Shown here piece after piece: positions 46,328 through 54,934 of a stretch of 64,000 nt of DNA; position 1 is the stretch's first letter; every line of letters begins with the position of its first letter. The stretch spans positions 62,001-126,000 of the forward strand of contig NZ_JAARLY010000005.1 in the NCBI RefSeq assembly GCF_011759385.1, read 5' to 3'. Below the pieces are notes generated by a model. It was not told the origin of the DNA. It made no database searches and saw only the letters and a list, made by a program, of their open reading frames with translations. The position numbers and the translations under genes were made by a program. Source of the stretch: Oleiagrimonas sp. C23AA (GTDB taxonomy: Bacteria; Pseudomonadota; Gammaproteobacteria; Xanthomonadales; Rhodanobacteraceae).

Positions 46328-47638
46328 ATGCTAGGTTATTATTTAAGCCTCGCACTTAAGAGCTTGAGACGTTCTCCGGTGCTTACCACGCTGATGGTAT
46401 TGAGCATTGGGGTAGGTGTTGCGTTATCAATGACTACATGGCAATTAGTGCGCATGGTCTCGCGTGACCCAATTCCTGAAAAGTCTGCCAACTTGTATGT
46501 CCCCCAGATTGATGTGTGGGGCGGACGTGCCGGAAACAATTCGGGTAGCAGCCATGAACCTCCCAATTTGTTGGACTATGGTGCTGTGACAGCATTGTTG
46601 GGTGACCACCGTGCAAAACTACAGTCTGCGATTTACCTAATTTCATCTATAGTAACGCCTCATGTAAATGAGGGACGACCGTTTAATTCGGTTGGGTTTG
46701 CTGTCTCTAGGGAATTTTTCCCCATGCTAAATGTGCCGTTTATTCATGGCGGCACTTGGAGCATGGATGATGAAACGGCACGAGCTCAAGTGGTGGTTAT
46801 TAGCCAAGAGGTTAATAGGAAAGTATTTGGAGGTGGTGATAATGTCGGAAAGATTTTAAACATAGATGGCCATTCCTACCGCGTTGCTGGCATATTGAGT
46901 AACTGGAATCCAGAGCCAGTATTTTACGATGTACCTGCAACCGGCGGCTTTTTGCTTCAAACGCCAGGGGTATTTCTGCCGTTTGATGTCGCCATTACCG
47001 AAAAAATTCCCAACGCTGGAGAAACTGATTGCAAAGTACCGCCCTCACAATCTGGTTTTGATGGGTTACTCCATTCAAGCTGTGTTTGGATAAGCTATAT
47101 AGTTGAGCTTGATACTGCCAATGCATTTAAAGAGTACAAGCTTTACTTGGAGGGTGTGGCACACGAAAGGTATAGTTGGCCTCCAAACGTGCGACTCAGA
47201 AATTTGATGTCATGGCTTGATTATCTTCAAGTAGTACCTGATAGCTTTAATATCTTGTGGATGGTTGGGTTTGGCTTATTGGTCGTGTGCGTAGTAGATA
47301 CTATAGGCTTAATGCTTGCTAAATTTTTAAGCCGTAACTTAGAAATCAGCGTACGACGTGCGCTCGGGGCGACACGGCCTGCGATTTATGCGCAGATTCT
47401 AACTGAGGGCGCCGTAATAGGTGCGGCTGGTGGAATAACAAGTTTTCCTCTAACTTGGTTGGGTCTTCTTTGGGTGAGATCCCGTGCGCCTCGAGGCTGG
47501 GAATTATTAACTTCAGTCGATGTTGGGCTCTTTATCCTTGCCTTGGCTGTTGCAGTTATAGCGACGCTTTTAGCCTCGTTATACCCTGCATGGCGTTCTG
47601 CACAGGTACAGCCTGCTTGGCAACTTAAATCAAATTAA
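46328..47638 (+). CDS. FtsX/MacB-type ABC permease, first of a pair
   Basis: A protein of 436 residues with MacB architecture: one N-terminal membrane helix (RRSPVLTTLMVLSIGVGVAL), a large periplasmic domain (~40-290) and three C-terminal helices with LEISVRRALGATRPAIYAQI, the FtsX signature. GAGGTG before ATG 46328 sets the start. It should work with its partner in export or extraction of the mature peptide, or in immunity. No ATPase gene is present in the cluster. Confidence 0.82.
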   Translation: MLGYYLSLALKSLRRSPVLTTLMVLSIGVGVALSMTTWQLVRMVSRDPIPEKSANLYVPQIDVWGGRAGNNSGSSHEPPNLLDYGAVTALLGDHRAKLQSAIYLISSIVTPHVNEGRPFNSVGFAVSREFFPMLNVPFIHGGTWSMDDETARAQVVVISQEVNRKVFGGGDNVGKILNIDGHSYRVAGILSNWNPEPVFYDVPATGGFLLQTPGVFLPFDVAITEKIPNAGETDCKVPPSQSGFDGLLHSSCVWISYIVELDTANAFKEYKLYLEGVAHERYSWPPNVRLRNLMSWLDYLQVVPDSFNILWMVGFGLLVVCVVDTIGLMLAKFLSRNLEISVRRALGATRPAIYAQILTEGAVIGAAGGITSFPLTWLGLLWVRSRAPRGWELLTSVDVGLFILALAVAVIATLLASLYPAWRSAQVQPAWQLKSN

Positions 47639-47647
47639 AGGGGGGCT

Positions 47648-48913
47648 ATGATGGCTGTGCATCCAATTTTGGCTGCGTTGCGTAAGCATAAGGCTGGCGT
47701 CATTTTAATTATGATACAGATTTCCCTTACGCTAGCCATAGTCTGCAACGTTGCCTATATAATAACTCTGCGCATTGAATTAATGCATCATTCGACTGGC
47801 TTGGATGAACATGATTTATTCCTCGTTGCTCAGTCATATGTGGGCAATTATTCCGGCGATGATCAATCTGCAATGAACAAGCTCGATTCGATGCAGCTTA
47901 CAGATTTGTCTGTATTAAGGAATTTGCCAGATGTAAAATTGGTAACCCCGGTCAATACGTTACCACTCTTAAGGTATGTGTGGTCTGGAAGTGTCGCGCT
48001 TGGGCTTGGTCAAGCACATGGTTCTGCACATGCGAACTATTTCAAGGGCGACCAATATCTACTTCCTACACTCGGTTTACGTTTGATTGCAGGGCGTAAC
48101 TTTTCAGAAGCTGACGTAGAAAATCACCCAGCGCGCGGAAATTTTCCGCCCGCTGTTGTGATTGTTACAAAGGCGCTGGCAGATAAGCTTTTCCCAAACG
48201 GGAATGCGTTGGGCTCGGCAGTTTATCTGGATAAAATGACATCGCCGAGCGTTATCGTTGGTGTCGTTGAAAAGATGTTTAGCGCCAATCCCGATGACGA
48301 CTCGCCTTCAGCATGGTATTCCATATTGATCCCGTCTAGAGTTGATAGTGCATCAACCATGTATGCGGTGCGCAGCCAGCGTGGCCGCATACAGCCCGCT
48401 ATTCGTGAGTCGCGCGATGCATTGTTTAAAGTTAACCCAATGCGGGTTATTGACGAAGGGGATCGTTTTAACTTTAATGGCATTCATACTTACGCGCAAA
48501 TTCGTGATTTGGGGTATGCGATTGATGTTTTTACTGCCGAAGTTTTGGCTTTCGTTTGCGTCATCCTGCTCTTGGTGACGGGGGTAGGTATCGCCGGCCT
48601 TACCAATTTCTGGGTGAGGCAGCGATATAAACAGATCGGTATTCGGCGGGCATTGGGGGCGCGTCGAATTGATATTCTCCATTATTTTCAGGTGGAGAAT
48701 CTTGTCATTGTGAGTGGGGGATGTATCGTTGGAATAGTACTTACACTTTGCATTAACATTGCTCTTATGCAGGTATTTGCAACAAGTCGAATTCCAGTTT
48801 GGTATGTTTTGGCGGGGGTACTTGTAGTTATTCTGCTTGGTCAAATTTCTGCATTTATGCCAGCACGACGCGCTTCTAACGTTTCTCCAATGATGGCTAC
48901 AAGAGGCATGTGA
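47648..48913 (+). CDS. FtsX/MacB-type ABC permease, second of a pair
   Basis: A protein of 421 residues with the same layout as the first permease: an N-terminal helix (GVILIMIQISLTLAIVCNVAY), a periplasmic domain, then three C-terminal helices (RQRYKQIGIRRALGARRIDI). GGGGGG lies before ATG 47648. It begins ten bases after the first permease. It is the last gene of the AT-rich cluster; the GC-rich tnpS gene starts 36 bases later. Confidence 0.82.
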   Translation: MMAVHPILAALRKHKAGVILIMIQISLTLAIVCNVAYIITLRIELMHHSTGLDEHDLFLVAQSYVGNYSGDDQSAMNKLDSMQLTDLSVLRNLPDVKLVTPVNTLPLLRYVWSGSVALGLGQAHGSAHANYFKGDQYLLPTLGLRLIAGRNFSEADVENHPARGNFPPAVVIVTKALADKLFPNGNALGSAVYLDKMTSPSVIVGVVEKMFSANPDDDSPSAWYSILIPSRVDSASTMYAVRSQRGRIQPAIRESRDALFKVNPMRVIDEGDRFNFNGIHTYAQIRDLGYAIDVFTAEVLAFVCVILLLVTGVGIAGLTNFWVRQRYKQIGIRRALGARRIDILHYFQVENLVIVSGGCIVGIVLTLCINIALMQVFATSRIPVWYVLAGVLVVILLGQISAFMPARRASNVSPMMATRGM

Positions 48914-48948
48914 GCACAGCGTGACACGGGCATCAGTGAAACCTCCCT

Positions 48949-50214
48949 ATGGCTGAATTTCAACCGTACCTTGACGCCGCAAGGCGTGAGAACACACAAC
49001 GCAGCTACGCCTCGGCCATCCGCCACTTTGAAGTGGAATGGGGCGGTCACCTGCCTGCGACAGCCGACAGTACGGCACGCTATCTCGCCGACCACGCCGA
49101 GCAGCTTTCCATCAACACGCTCCGGCAGCGCCTGGCCGCCTTGGCGAACTGGCACGTCGAGCAGGGATTTGCCGATCCAACACGCACTGCCCTGGTGCGA
49201 AAGGTGCTCAAGGGCATCAAGGCACTGCACCCTGCGGTTGAGAAGCAGGCCGTTCCACTGCAGCTGACTGCGCTGGGTGCGGTGGCCGATTGGCTCGACA
49301 GCGCCGCCACCTTGGCGGAGCAGAATGGCGACGTCGTGCGCGCGATGCAACATCGGCGTGATCGCGCCTTGATGTTGCTGGGTTTTTGGCAAGGGTTCCG
49401 CGCCGATGAACTGACTCGCCTACGTATCGAACACATCGATCTTCGGCTTGGCGAAGGCTTGACGGGGTTCCTGCCGCGCAGCAAGACGGATCGCGACAAC
49501 AATGGGCGAACGTTCAAGATGCCTGCGCTATCGCGCTGGTGCCCGGTCGACGCTGTCCAGGCCTGGATCGCTGCATCCAGGCGGACGGAAGGTCCCTTAT
49601 TTAGCGGCATCAACCGTTGGGGAAAACTGGGCGACACGCCACTGAATGTCGACAGCATCGTGCCGATCCTGCGCCGGGCGTTTGCGCAGGCAGGCCTGAG
49701 CCAGGCCCACGAGTACAGCGGACATTCGTTGCGACGCGGCTTCGCCAACTGGGCCAACGCCAATGGCTGGGACATCAAAAGCCTGATGGCGTATGTGGGA
49801 TGGCGCAAAGTCGATACGGCCATGCGTTACGTGGATGCTAGCCTGCCGTTTTTGCCGACCAATACGGCAACGCCACCGGCGCAACCTGCAGTGACCCCCG
49901 CACTTTCCGCGGCAATCACTCCGGCCCCCATTCCCAAGGAACTTACGGTGCAGTTCGCTCTGACATCGTACACGCAGAGCTCGCGTCGGCGTTCCAAGGC
50001 ACGGCAGCTCATCGAAGCGGTCTGTCTGGCACGGCACAGCGCGCAGCGTGCCGATGTGGATGGCTACCGCTTCCACATTGGAATCCCGGACGATGCCGAA
50101 CTGGAAGAGACCATCGCCACTATGTTCGATGACATGTACCGTATTGCCGACAACAACGCCTGTTATCTGAAAGCGACCATCCGTGAAAGAAAGGGCGATC
50201 GCCGCTGGGAGTAG
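48949..50214 (+). CDS. tnpS: TnpS-like tyrosine recombinase of the inner transposon
   Basis: A protein of 421 residues. The SAM-like N-terminal domain (ENTQRSYASAIRHFEVEW) and catalytic domain are present: Arg in GFRADELTRL, HSLRRGFANWAN (His-x-x-Arg), VGWRKVDTAMRYV with the tyrosine nucleophile in RYVD. A C-terminal extension of about 110 residues follows. In Tn4651-like transposons such a recombinase resolves cointegrates at rst. It lies 18 bases upstream of tnpA. Its expected divergent partner tnpT is 11 kb away, beyond the peptide cluster. Confidence 0.88.
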   Translation: MAEFQPYLDAARRENTQRSYASAIRHFEVEWGGHLPATADSTARYLADHAEQLSINTLRQRLAALANWHVEQGFADPTRTALVRKVLKGIKALHPAVEKQAVPLQLTALGAVADWLDSAATLAEQNGDVVRAMQHRRDRALMLLGFWQGFRADELTRLRIEHIDLRLGEGLTGFLPRSKTDRDNNGRTFKMPALSRWCPVDAVQAWIAASRRTEGPLFSGINRWGKLGDTPLNVDSIVPILRRAFAQAGLSQAHEYSGHSLRRGFANWANANGWDIKSLMAYVGWRKVDTAMRYVDASLPFLPTNTATPPAQPAVTPALSAAITPAPIPKELTVQFALTSYTQSSRRRSKARQLIEAVCLARHSAQRADVDGYRFHIGIPDDAELEETIATMFDDMYRIADNNACYLKATIRERKGDRRWE

Positions 50215-50232
50215 GTCAGGAACGATGCATCG

Positions 50233-53200
50233 ATGACAAAGATCGACGAGACCGCCTACCCACTCCTCAACCAACAACCATCCGATGCCGAAGTTCAGAA
50301 CCACTACACCGTCTCGCCGGAAGAGTGGGCGTTCATCAAGACCTTGGCCCAATCGGCCGATGGACGCCTGGCCGCAGCGTTCCACCTGAAGCTGCATCAG
50401 CGGCTGGGACGATTTGTCGATCTGGTCGGCGTACCGAATCATCTCCTGCTGAAGGTTGCCGAATCGGTCAATGCTCGCCGCATGCCAACCGTTGCGGCGT
50501 TGCGCCAGTACGACGCGTCCGCAACCGGCCGACGGCACCTGGCGAAAATTCGCGACTACATCGGCGTGCGCGCCTATGGCGCGAAGGCCGCCGCCTGGCT
50601 GACCACTGTGGCCGAGAAGGCCGCCGAACTGCGCAGCGTCCTCCCCGACATCATCAATACGATGCTCGAAGAACTGGCGCACCACAGGTACGATCTCCCG
50701 TCCTTCGCCGCGCTGGATCGCATCGCGGCTGCAGCCCGGGAAGCGGTGCACGATCGGCACTATCGTGCGATAGAAGCCCAGCTCACGCCTGAACTCAAGC
50801 GAACCATCGACGGGCTGTTGGATGCCGGCGACCGCGCGACCACCGGGTGGCATACCTTGAAGCGCGAATCGCGCAAACCCACGAACCAGGAGGCACGGCA
50901 CTACCTGCAGCACGTCGTACGGCTGCGTGCCTTGGCCGAGAAGATGCCTACGCTGGCCCTGCCGATCCCCAAACACCGATACTTTTACGATGTGGCGGCC
51001 AGCCTGGACGCCAGCGAATTGCGTGCGCAGAAACCGATCAAGCGTTATGCGCTGGCGGTCATCTACATCCGCGCGCAGTACGCCCACACGCTCGACGACG
51101 CCGGCGACATCTTCGTCAAGATGATGCGGGCGCTGGAAAACAACGCGACCTCGCAATTGGTCGCCCATCACCTGGAATACACCGAACAAGCCGAGCGCCT
51201 GATCCTCCAGCTCAAGGACATGCTGGAGGCTTTCGTTCGCAAAGGTTCCCACAAAGCACGCCTGACTGCCATCGAGGAAAGCCTTGACGGCGAACCTGCC
51301 GACCTCATCACCCAATGTACGGAGCACCTGGCCTACGCCGGCAAGAATTACCTGCCGTTCCTCCTTCGTCCCTATGGCCAGCAACGATCTATCCTGATGA
51401 ACTGCCTGGATCTCATCGCCCTCAAGAGCGCGAGCGATGACAAGGTCATGGAGCGCATGCTGGATGTGCTGAAGCGATGCCGGTCGACGAAGGCCATGCT
51501 TCTCGCTCCCGAAGCTCTGGGGATCGACGTCCACCGCGACCTCAATTGGATGTCATCCCGCTGGCGAAAACACGTGGTGGTCGCCGCCAAAGACGACGCC
51601 GAGGCGGTGCAGATTCACCGCAGATACCTTGAACTGGCCATCCTGACCCAGCTCAAGGACGAGATCAGCACGGGCGACGTCTTTATCCCGGGCGGCAACA
51701 CATACGACGATTTCCGCGAGCAACTTGTCGACGACGCCACACTCGACCGCGAGCTGCCTGCGTTTGTCGAAGTGTCCGGGATGCCGGCGACCGGTAAGGA
51801 GTTCGTCAAAAAGCTCAAGGGCGAACTGGTCGCGACCAGCGAGCGTGTCGACAAGGCGTTCCCGGATCTTCCGGATGCCCGTATCGTCGATGGTCACATC
51901 GTGCTCAGCAAGCTCAAGAAGACGCCGCTGGCGGAGGCTATTAACCGGTTGGATACGGAAATCAGCAACCGGATGGAGGCTACGACCATCGTTGACGTCC
52001 TGGTGGACGTCACCAAGTGGCTCGGGGTCGATAAACACTTCAAGCGGCTTGCCGGTACCGAGGGGCGCGTCGACGACCTCTTGCGGCGTGTCGTGCTGAC
52101 CTTGTTCTGCTACGGCTGCAACATCGGCCCCACGGAACTGGCGCGTTGCGTGAAGAACCTTTCCCGGAAGCAAGCTGCGTGGCTCAACCTGAAATACGTC
52201 AACGAAGAGACCTTGCGTCGTGTCGTCAACGACGTGATCAATGCCTATTACAAGCTGGAGCTGCCGGCGTACTGGGGGTCGGGCCAATCCGCTTCCGGTG
52301 ATGGCACGAAGTGGACGATGCGCGACAACACCATCATGAGCGAATTCCACATTCGGTATGGTGGCTACGGTGGCATCGGTTACTACATCGTGTCTGACAC
52401 CTATGTGGCGCTGTATTCGCGCTTCATAACGTGCGGAGCCTATGAGGGCCACTACATTCTTGATCTCTGCCAGGAGAACGCTTCGGATATTCGACCAACC
52501 TACCTGCACGGCGACACGCACGCGCAGAACTACGTGGCCTTCGGCCTGGCGCCTTTCCTCGGCGCCAAGCTGATGCCACGCATTCGTCGCTTCAAGGATC
52601 TAAACCTCTACCGGCCGAGCCAGAAGAAGAGCTACAAGCACATCGACACCTTGTTCAACCGCTCGATCAAGTGGGATCTCATCGAACGGCACTACCGCGA
52701 CATCCTGCGCTACGCCATTTCCATGAAACTGGGCCGGATAAGCCCTTCGACTATCCTGCGGCGGTTCAACAACAAGAGCCAGAAGAACAAGATCCACGAC
52801 GCCATGCACGAGATGGGTGCGGCCTACCGCACCATCTACCTGCTGGAGTACATCGAGGATCCCCGCATGCGAAAGGCCGTCAGTGCCGCGGCCAACAAGA
52901 GCGAGGCCTACAACCACTTCATCAAGTGGGCTTTCTTCGCCAACGATGGCCTGATCGACGAAACGATTCGCCACGAGCAGCAGAAGCTCATCCGCTATAA
53001 CCACGCCGTCGCCAACATGATCATGTTCCACAACGTCCAGCAGATGCAGCGGATACTTGTGGAGTTGCGCGGGGAGGGGTGGGAGATCACGCCGGAAATG
53101 ATCGAGGCACTCGGCCCCTACCGCACCCAACACATCAACCGACTCGGCCAGCACACTATCGATACCAGTCGATCCGTCGAGGCCTTGAAACGCGACTCCC

Positions 53201-53298
53201 AGATTCCGCTATCCCGCATGCTTGGTCATCAACGGCCAGGGCAGAATCGGCCTGCCTGGATGTCAAAGGGTTCGTCAAAACAAGGTGTTATGGCCTAA
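50233..53298 (+). CDS. tnpA: Tn3-family transposase of the inner transposon
   Basis: A protein of 1021 residues. The N-terminal DUF4158 region (FHLKLHQRLGRFVDL) is followed by the DDE domain with GQSASGDGTKW (first Asp), HGDTHAQN (second Asp) and the C-terminal Glu region near HEQQKLIRYNHAV. The stop codon is just inside the right inverted repeat (53295-53332), the normal layout. It is related to the transposase at 55452 (both begin with DETAYPLL/QDTAYPQL-like segments) and less to that at 32032. Confidence 0.92.
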   Translation: MTKIDETAYPLLNQQPSDAEVQNHYTVSPEEWAFIKTLAQSADGRLAAAFHLKLHQRLGRFVDLVGVPNHLLLKVAESVNARRMPTVAALRQYDASATGRRHLAKIRDYIGVRAYGAKAAAWLTTVAEKAAELRSVLPDIINTMLEELAHHRYDLPSFAALDRIAAAAREAVHDRHYRAIEAQLTPELKRTIDGLLDAGDRATTGWHTLKRESRKPTNQEARHYLQHVVRLRALAEKMPTLALPIPKHRYFYDVAASLDASELRAQKPIKRYALAVIYIRAQYAHTLDDAGDIFVKMMRALENNATSQLVAHHLEYTEQAERLILQLKDMLEAFVRKGSHKARLTAIEESLDGEPADLITQCTEHLAYAGKNYLPFLLRPYGQQRSILMNCLDLIALKSASDDKVMERMLDVLKRCRSTKAMLLAPEALGIDVHRDLNWMSSRWRKHVVVAAKDDAEAVQIHRRYLELAILTQLKDEISTGDVFIPGGNTYDDFREQLVDDATLDRELPAFVEVSGMPATGKEFVKKLKGELVATSERVDKAFPDLPDARIVDGHIVLSKLKKTPLAEAINRLDTEISNRMEATTIVDVLVDVTKWLGVDKHFKRLAGTEGRVDDLLRRVVLTLFCYGCNIGPTELARCVKNLSRKQAAWLNLKYVNEETLRRVVNDVINAYYKLELPAYWGSGQSASGDGTKWTMRDNTIMSEFHIRYGGYGGIGYYIVSDTYVALYSRFITCGAYEGHYILDLCQENASDIRPTYLHGDTHAQNYVAFGLAPFLGAKLMPRIRRFKDLNLYRPSQKKSYKHIDTLFNRSIKWDLIERHYRDILRYAISMKLGRISPSTILRRFNNKSQKNKIHDAMHEMGAAYRTIYLLEYIEDPRMRKAVSAAANKSEAYNHFIKWAFFANDGLIDETIRHEQQKLIRYNHAVANMIMFHNVQQMQRILVELRGEGWEITPEMIEALGPYRTQHINRLGQHTIDTSRSVEALKRDSQIPLSRMLGHQRPGQNRPAWMSKGSSKQGVMA

Positions 53299-53332
53299 AC
53301 GAGCGTTTCCGCACGAATCTCGGCCATCCCCC
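53295..53332 (-). repeat. Right inverted repeat of the inner transposon
   Basis: Reads inward as GGGGGATGGCCGAGATTCG..., the partner of 36541-36578, followed by the TAGCC duplication at 53333-53337. Confidence 0.88.
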
Positions 53333-53780
53333 TAGCCGGGCGGACCGCCCCGGCCTGACCAAGGCATTGGAGATACTGCGCGAGGGGGACACGCTGATCA
53401 TCTGGAAGCTGGATCGGCTCGGTCGAAGCGTGAAGCACCTGGTTGATCTGGTCGGGGAGTTGCACGCACGCGAGGTCCAGTTCCGTAGTCTCACCGACGC
53501 CATCGATACCAGCACGCCGTCGGGGCGGTTCTTCTTTCATGTCATGGCCAGCCTCGCCGAAATGGAGCGGGAGCTGACCGTGGAGCGCACGCGTGCCGGC
53601 TTGGAGGTTGCGCGGCAACTGGGCCGCACGGGCGGCCGCAAACGTCAGATGACCGAGAGCAAGATCCGGTCAGCGAGAAGGCTACTGGCCGAAGGTATTC
53701 CGCCACGCGACGTTGCCAGGAACCTCGGGGTGTCGGTTCCCACGTTGTATCGCTGGATTCCGGCATCGTCTCACTCCTAA
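53333..53780 (+). pseudogene. tnpR: 3' part of the outer transposon resolvase gene
   Basis: Frame begins at the TAGCC duplication (53333-53337) and encodes the rest of the serine resolvase: RADRPGLT, ALEILREGDTLIIWKLDRLG, SLAEMERELTVERTRAGL and the C-terminal helix-turn-helix (GIPPRDVARNLGVSVPTLYR). It ends in the outer right inverted repeat at 53780. Catalytic Ser is on the 5' piece at 36426. With resolvase split, the outer transposon cannot resolve its own cointegrates unless helped in trans. Confidence 0.88.
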
Positions 53781-53813
53781 CGTACGATTTTTTCCGTTTC
53801 GTGAGCTGACCCC
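53776..53813 (-). repeat. Right inverted repeat of the outer transposon
   Basis: Reads inward as GGGGTCAGCTCACGAAACGG, paired with 26661-26698, and is followed by AGTTA at 53814-53818. Confidence 0.9.
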
Positions 53814-54179
53814 AGTTACCGCTGCCGCTGGCTGATCGGTTTGCGTTGCCGTGGTTTTGATCGCCGCATCGGTCTCTTCTTCGGGACCGTTCGCTGGCGG
53901 TGCATCGGCATCTGTGGCCGTGGCCCCTTTTATCAGCAGGGCCGGCCAGCCAATCTCTTCCAGCACGCCACCGATCTGCTCTTCAAAGTGTTCAAGGCAG
54001 ATACCTACTTCGCCGGGACGGATTTCCGCAAACCCTTCCAGGCTCGGGTCGGCCTGGCGCGGTCGCGCCAGGTTGGCCAGAAACGTGGCGTATTCGTGCA
54101 GTTTCTTCAGCCGCAGCTGGGTTTCCTCCGGCAGGTAATAGCCGGTCGCTTTCGGGTCTTCCACTTCGATCGTCGACAT
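53814..54179 (-). pseudogene. 5' part of the split XAC0095-like gene
   Basis: Starts at ATG 54179 (MSTIEVEDPKATGYYLPEET) and runs to the transposon edge. Residues YLPEETQLRLKKLHEYATFL and GICLEHFEEQIGGVLEE resemble the XAC0095 family of small Xanthomonadales proteins of unknown function. The continuing 3' part is at 26329-26660. AGTTA at 53814-53818 is the right target duplication. Confidence 0.75.
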
Positions 54180-54934
54180 GAGTGCCTCCTCGTTCCATGG
54201 AGTACCCGCCGCCAGGATGGCGGACGGGAAGTCGGGAGGCTCGAAACCGCAAACAGTCGGCGGGCTTATTTCCCTTGCGGGTGTTGTATTCACCGCCCTC
54301 CCGACGCAGATGTCACGTCGGTTGTGCCCACGGACGCAGGCACAAAAAACCCACCGGATTGACGGAGGTGGGTACCGCTGTTTGCGGAGTTTCGAGGCTC
54401 CTTGTGCTTGAGTCTCCTACCGTCATCGCGGAGAGTCAAGGCAGGCGGGCACTCCAATCCGTTGTCGGCAGAGAACGGGACCAGATTCACTTTTCCAACG
54501 ACCGCAATGGGTCGATGGCGGAGATCCGCCCTTTCGGCGACGCTGCGCTATCTCGTGCATCGCTCGCCTGTAAAAAGGCGAAGTCGATGGTCTGCTTTGA
54601 CCTGACCCACCCCCGATGGCGCGCCCTAATAACCCAGGGCCTTGCCGCTTGTCGTAACGGCAACGCTGACTATTCCGTTGGCTTCCCGCCGCGTGCCGAC
54701 ACCAGACGCAGGAACGTTTCATGCTGGTAGCGGCTCATGCGCAGTTTCTGCCCGGTATCCATCGTCGCTGCGGATTCCCGCAATGGTTGACCATCGTTCC
54801 GGCAACTCTTGACCAGTGCACTGGTCCTGACCGTCAGGCTTTCCGAGCTAGGACATTGCCCGCGAGATGCAGCCGGTGAAGATCACGTGGAAGTTGATCG
54901 GCTGTTCGCGGGTTCCCTTTATAGAGGTGCGCTG
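54180..54934. other. Noncoding region upstream of the split gene
   Basis: About 750 bases with no convincing gene; the open frames have no ribosome-binding site. It contains a minus-strand terminator-like hairpin (annotated at 54344-54372) in what would be the 5' leader of the XAC0095-like gene. No known riboswitch was recognised. Confidence 0.45.
54344..54372 (-). terminator. Minus-strand terminator-like hairpin in the leader of the XAC0095-like gene
   Basis: On the minus strand CCCACC (54367-54372), an 11-base loop, GGTGGG (54350-54355), then six T (54344-54349). It lies 165 bases before the ATG at 54179 and could be an attenuator or the end of an upstream minus-strand RNA. Confidence 0.6.

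Larger units (their letters stand above)
36541..53332. mobile_element. Inner Tn3-family transposon (16.8 kb) carrying a RiPP-like cluster
   Basis: Ends are ~38-bp inverted repeats (left 36541-36578, right 53295-53332; core GGGATGGCCGAGATTCGTGC) with a 5-bp TAGCC duplication. Element genes: tnpT at the left, tnpS and tnpA at the right, a Tn4651/TnXax1-like set. Between tnpT and tnpS lie an IS5-family element, an AT-rich peptide biosynthesis cluster and an IS1595-family element. It is inserted in the tnpR gene of the outer transposon, so the outer element arrived first or carried it. Confidence 0.88.
26661..53813. mobile_element. Outer Tn3-family transposon (27.2 kb) containing a second nested Tn3-family transposon
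   Basis: Bounded by 38-bp inverted repeats starting GGGGTCAGCTCACGAAACGG and flanked by a 5-bp duplication AGTTA. Its own parts: a small hypothetical gene, padR-doxX-multicopper oxidase-chrA, a B3 metallo-beta-lactamase, tnpA on the minus strand, a candidate res region, mntA-hepT, a hypothetical gene and tnpR. Without the nested element it would be about 10.4 kb. The passenger block lies on the outer side of tnpA, unlike most Tn3 elements where tnpA abuts an end. Confidence 0.9.

Noticed and set aside
37996..48925. 12-bp direct match GCACAGCGTGAC at 37996-38007 and 48914-48925, near both ends of the peptide cluster
   Set aside because: Many chance 12-mer pairs are expected in 64 kb, and the left copy lies inside the IS5-family element, so it is not good evidence of how the cluster was gained.
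54182..54730. Plus-strand frame in the region upstream of the split gene
   Set aside because: No ribosome-binding site, Arg-rich shadow-like product, and the region carries a minus-strand hairpin.
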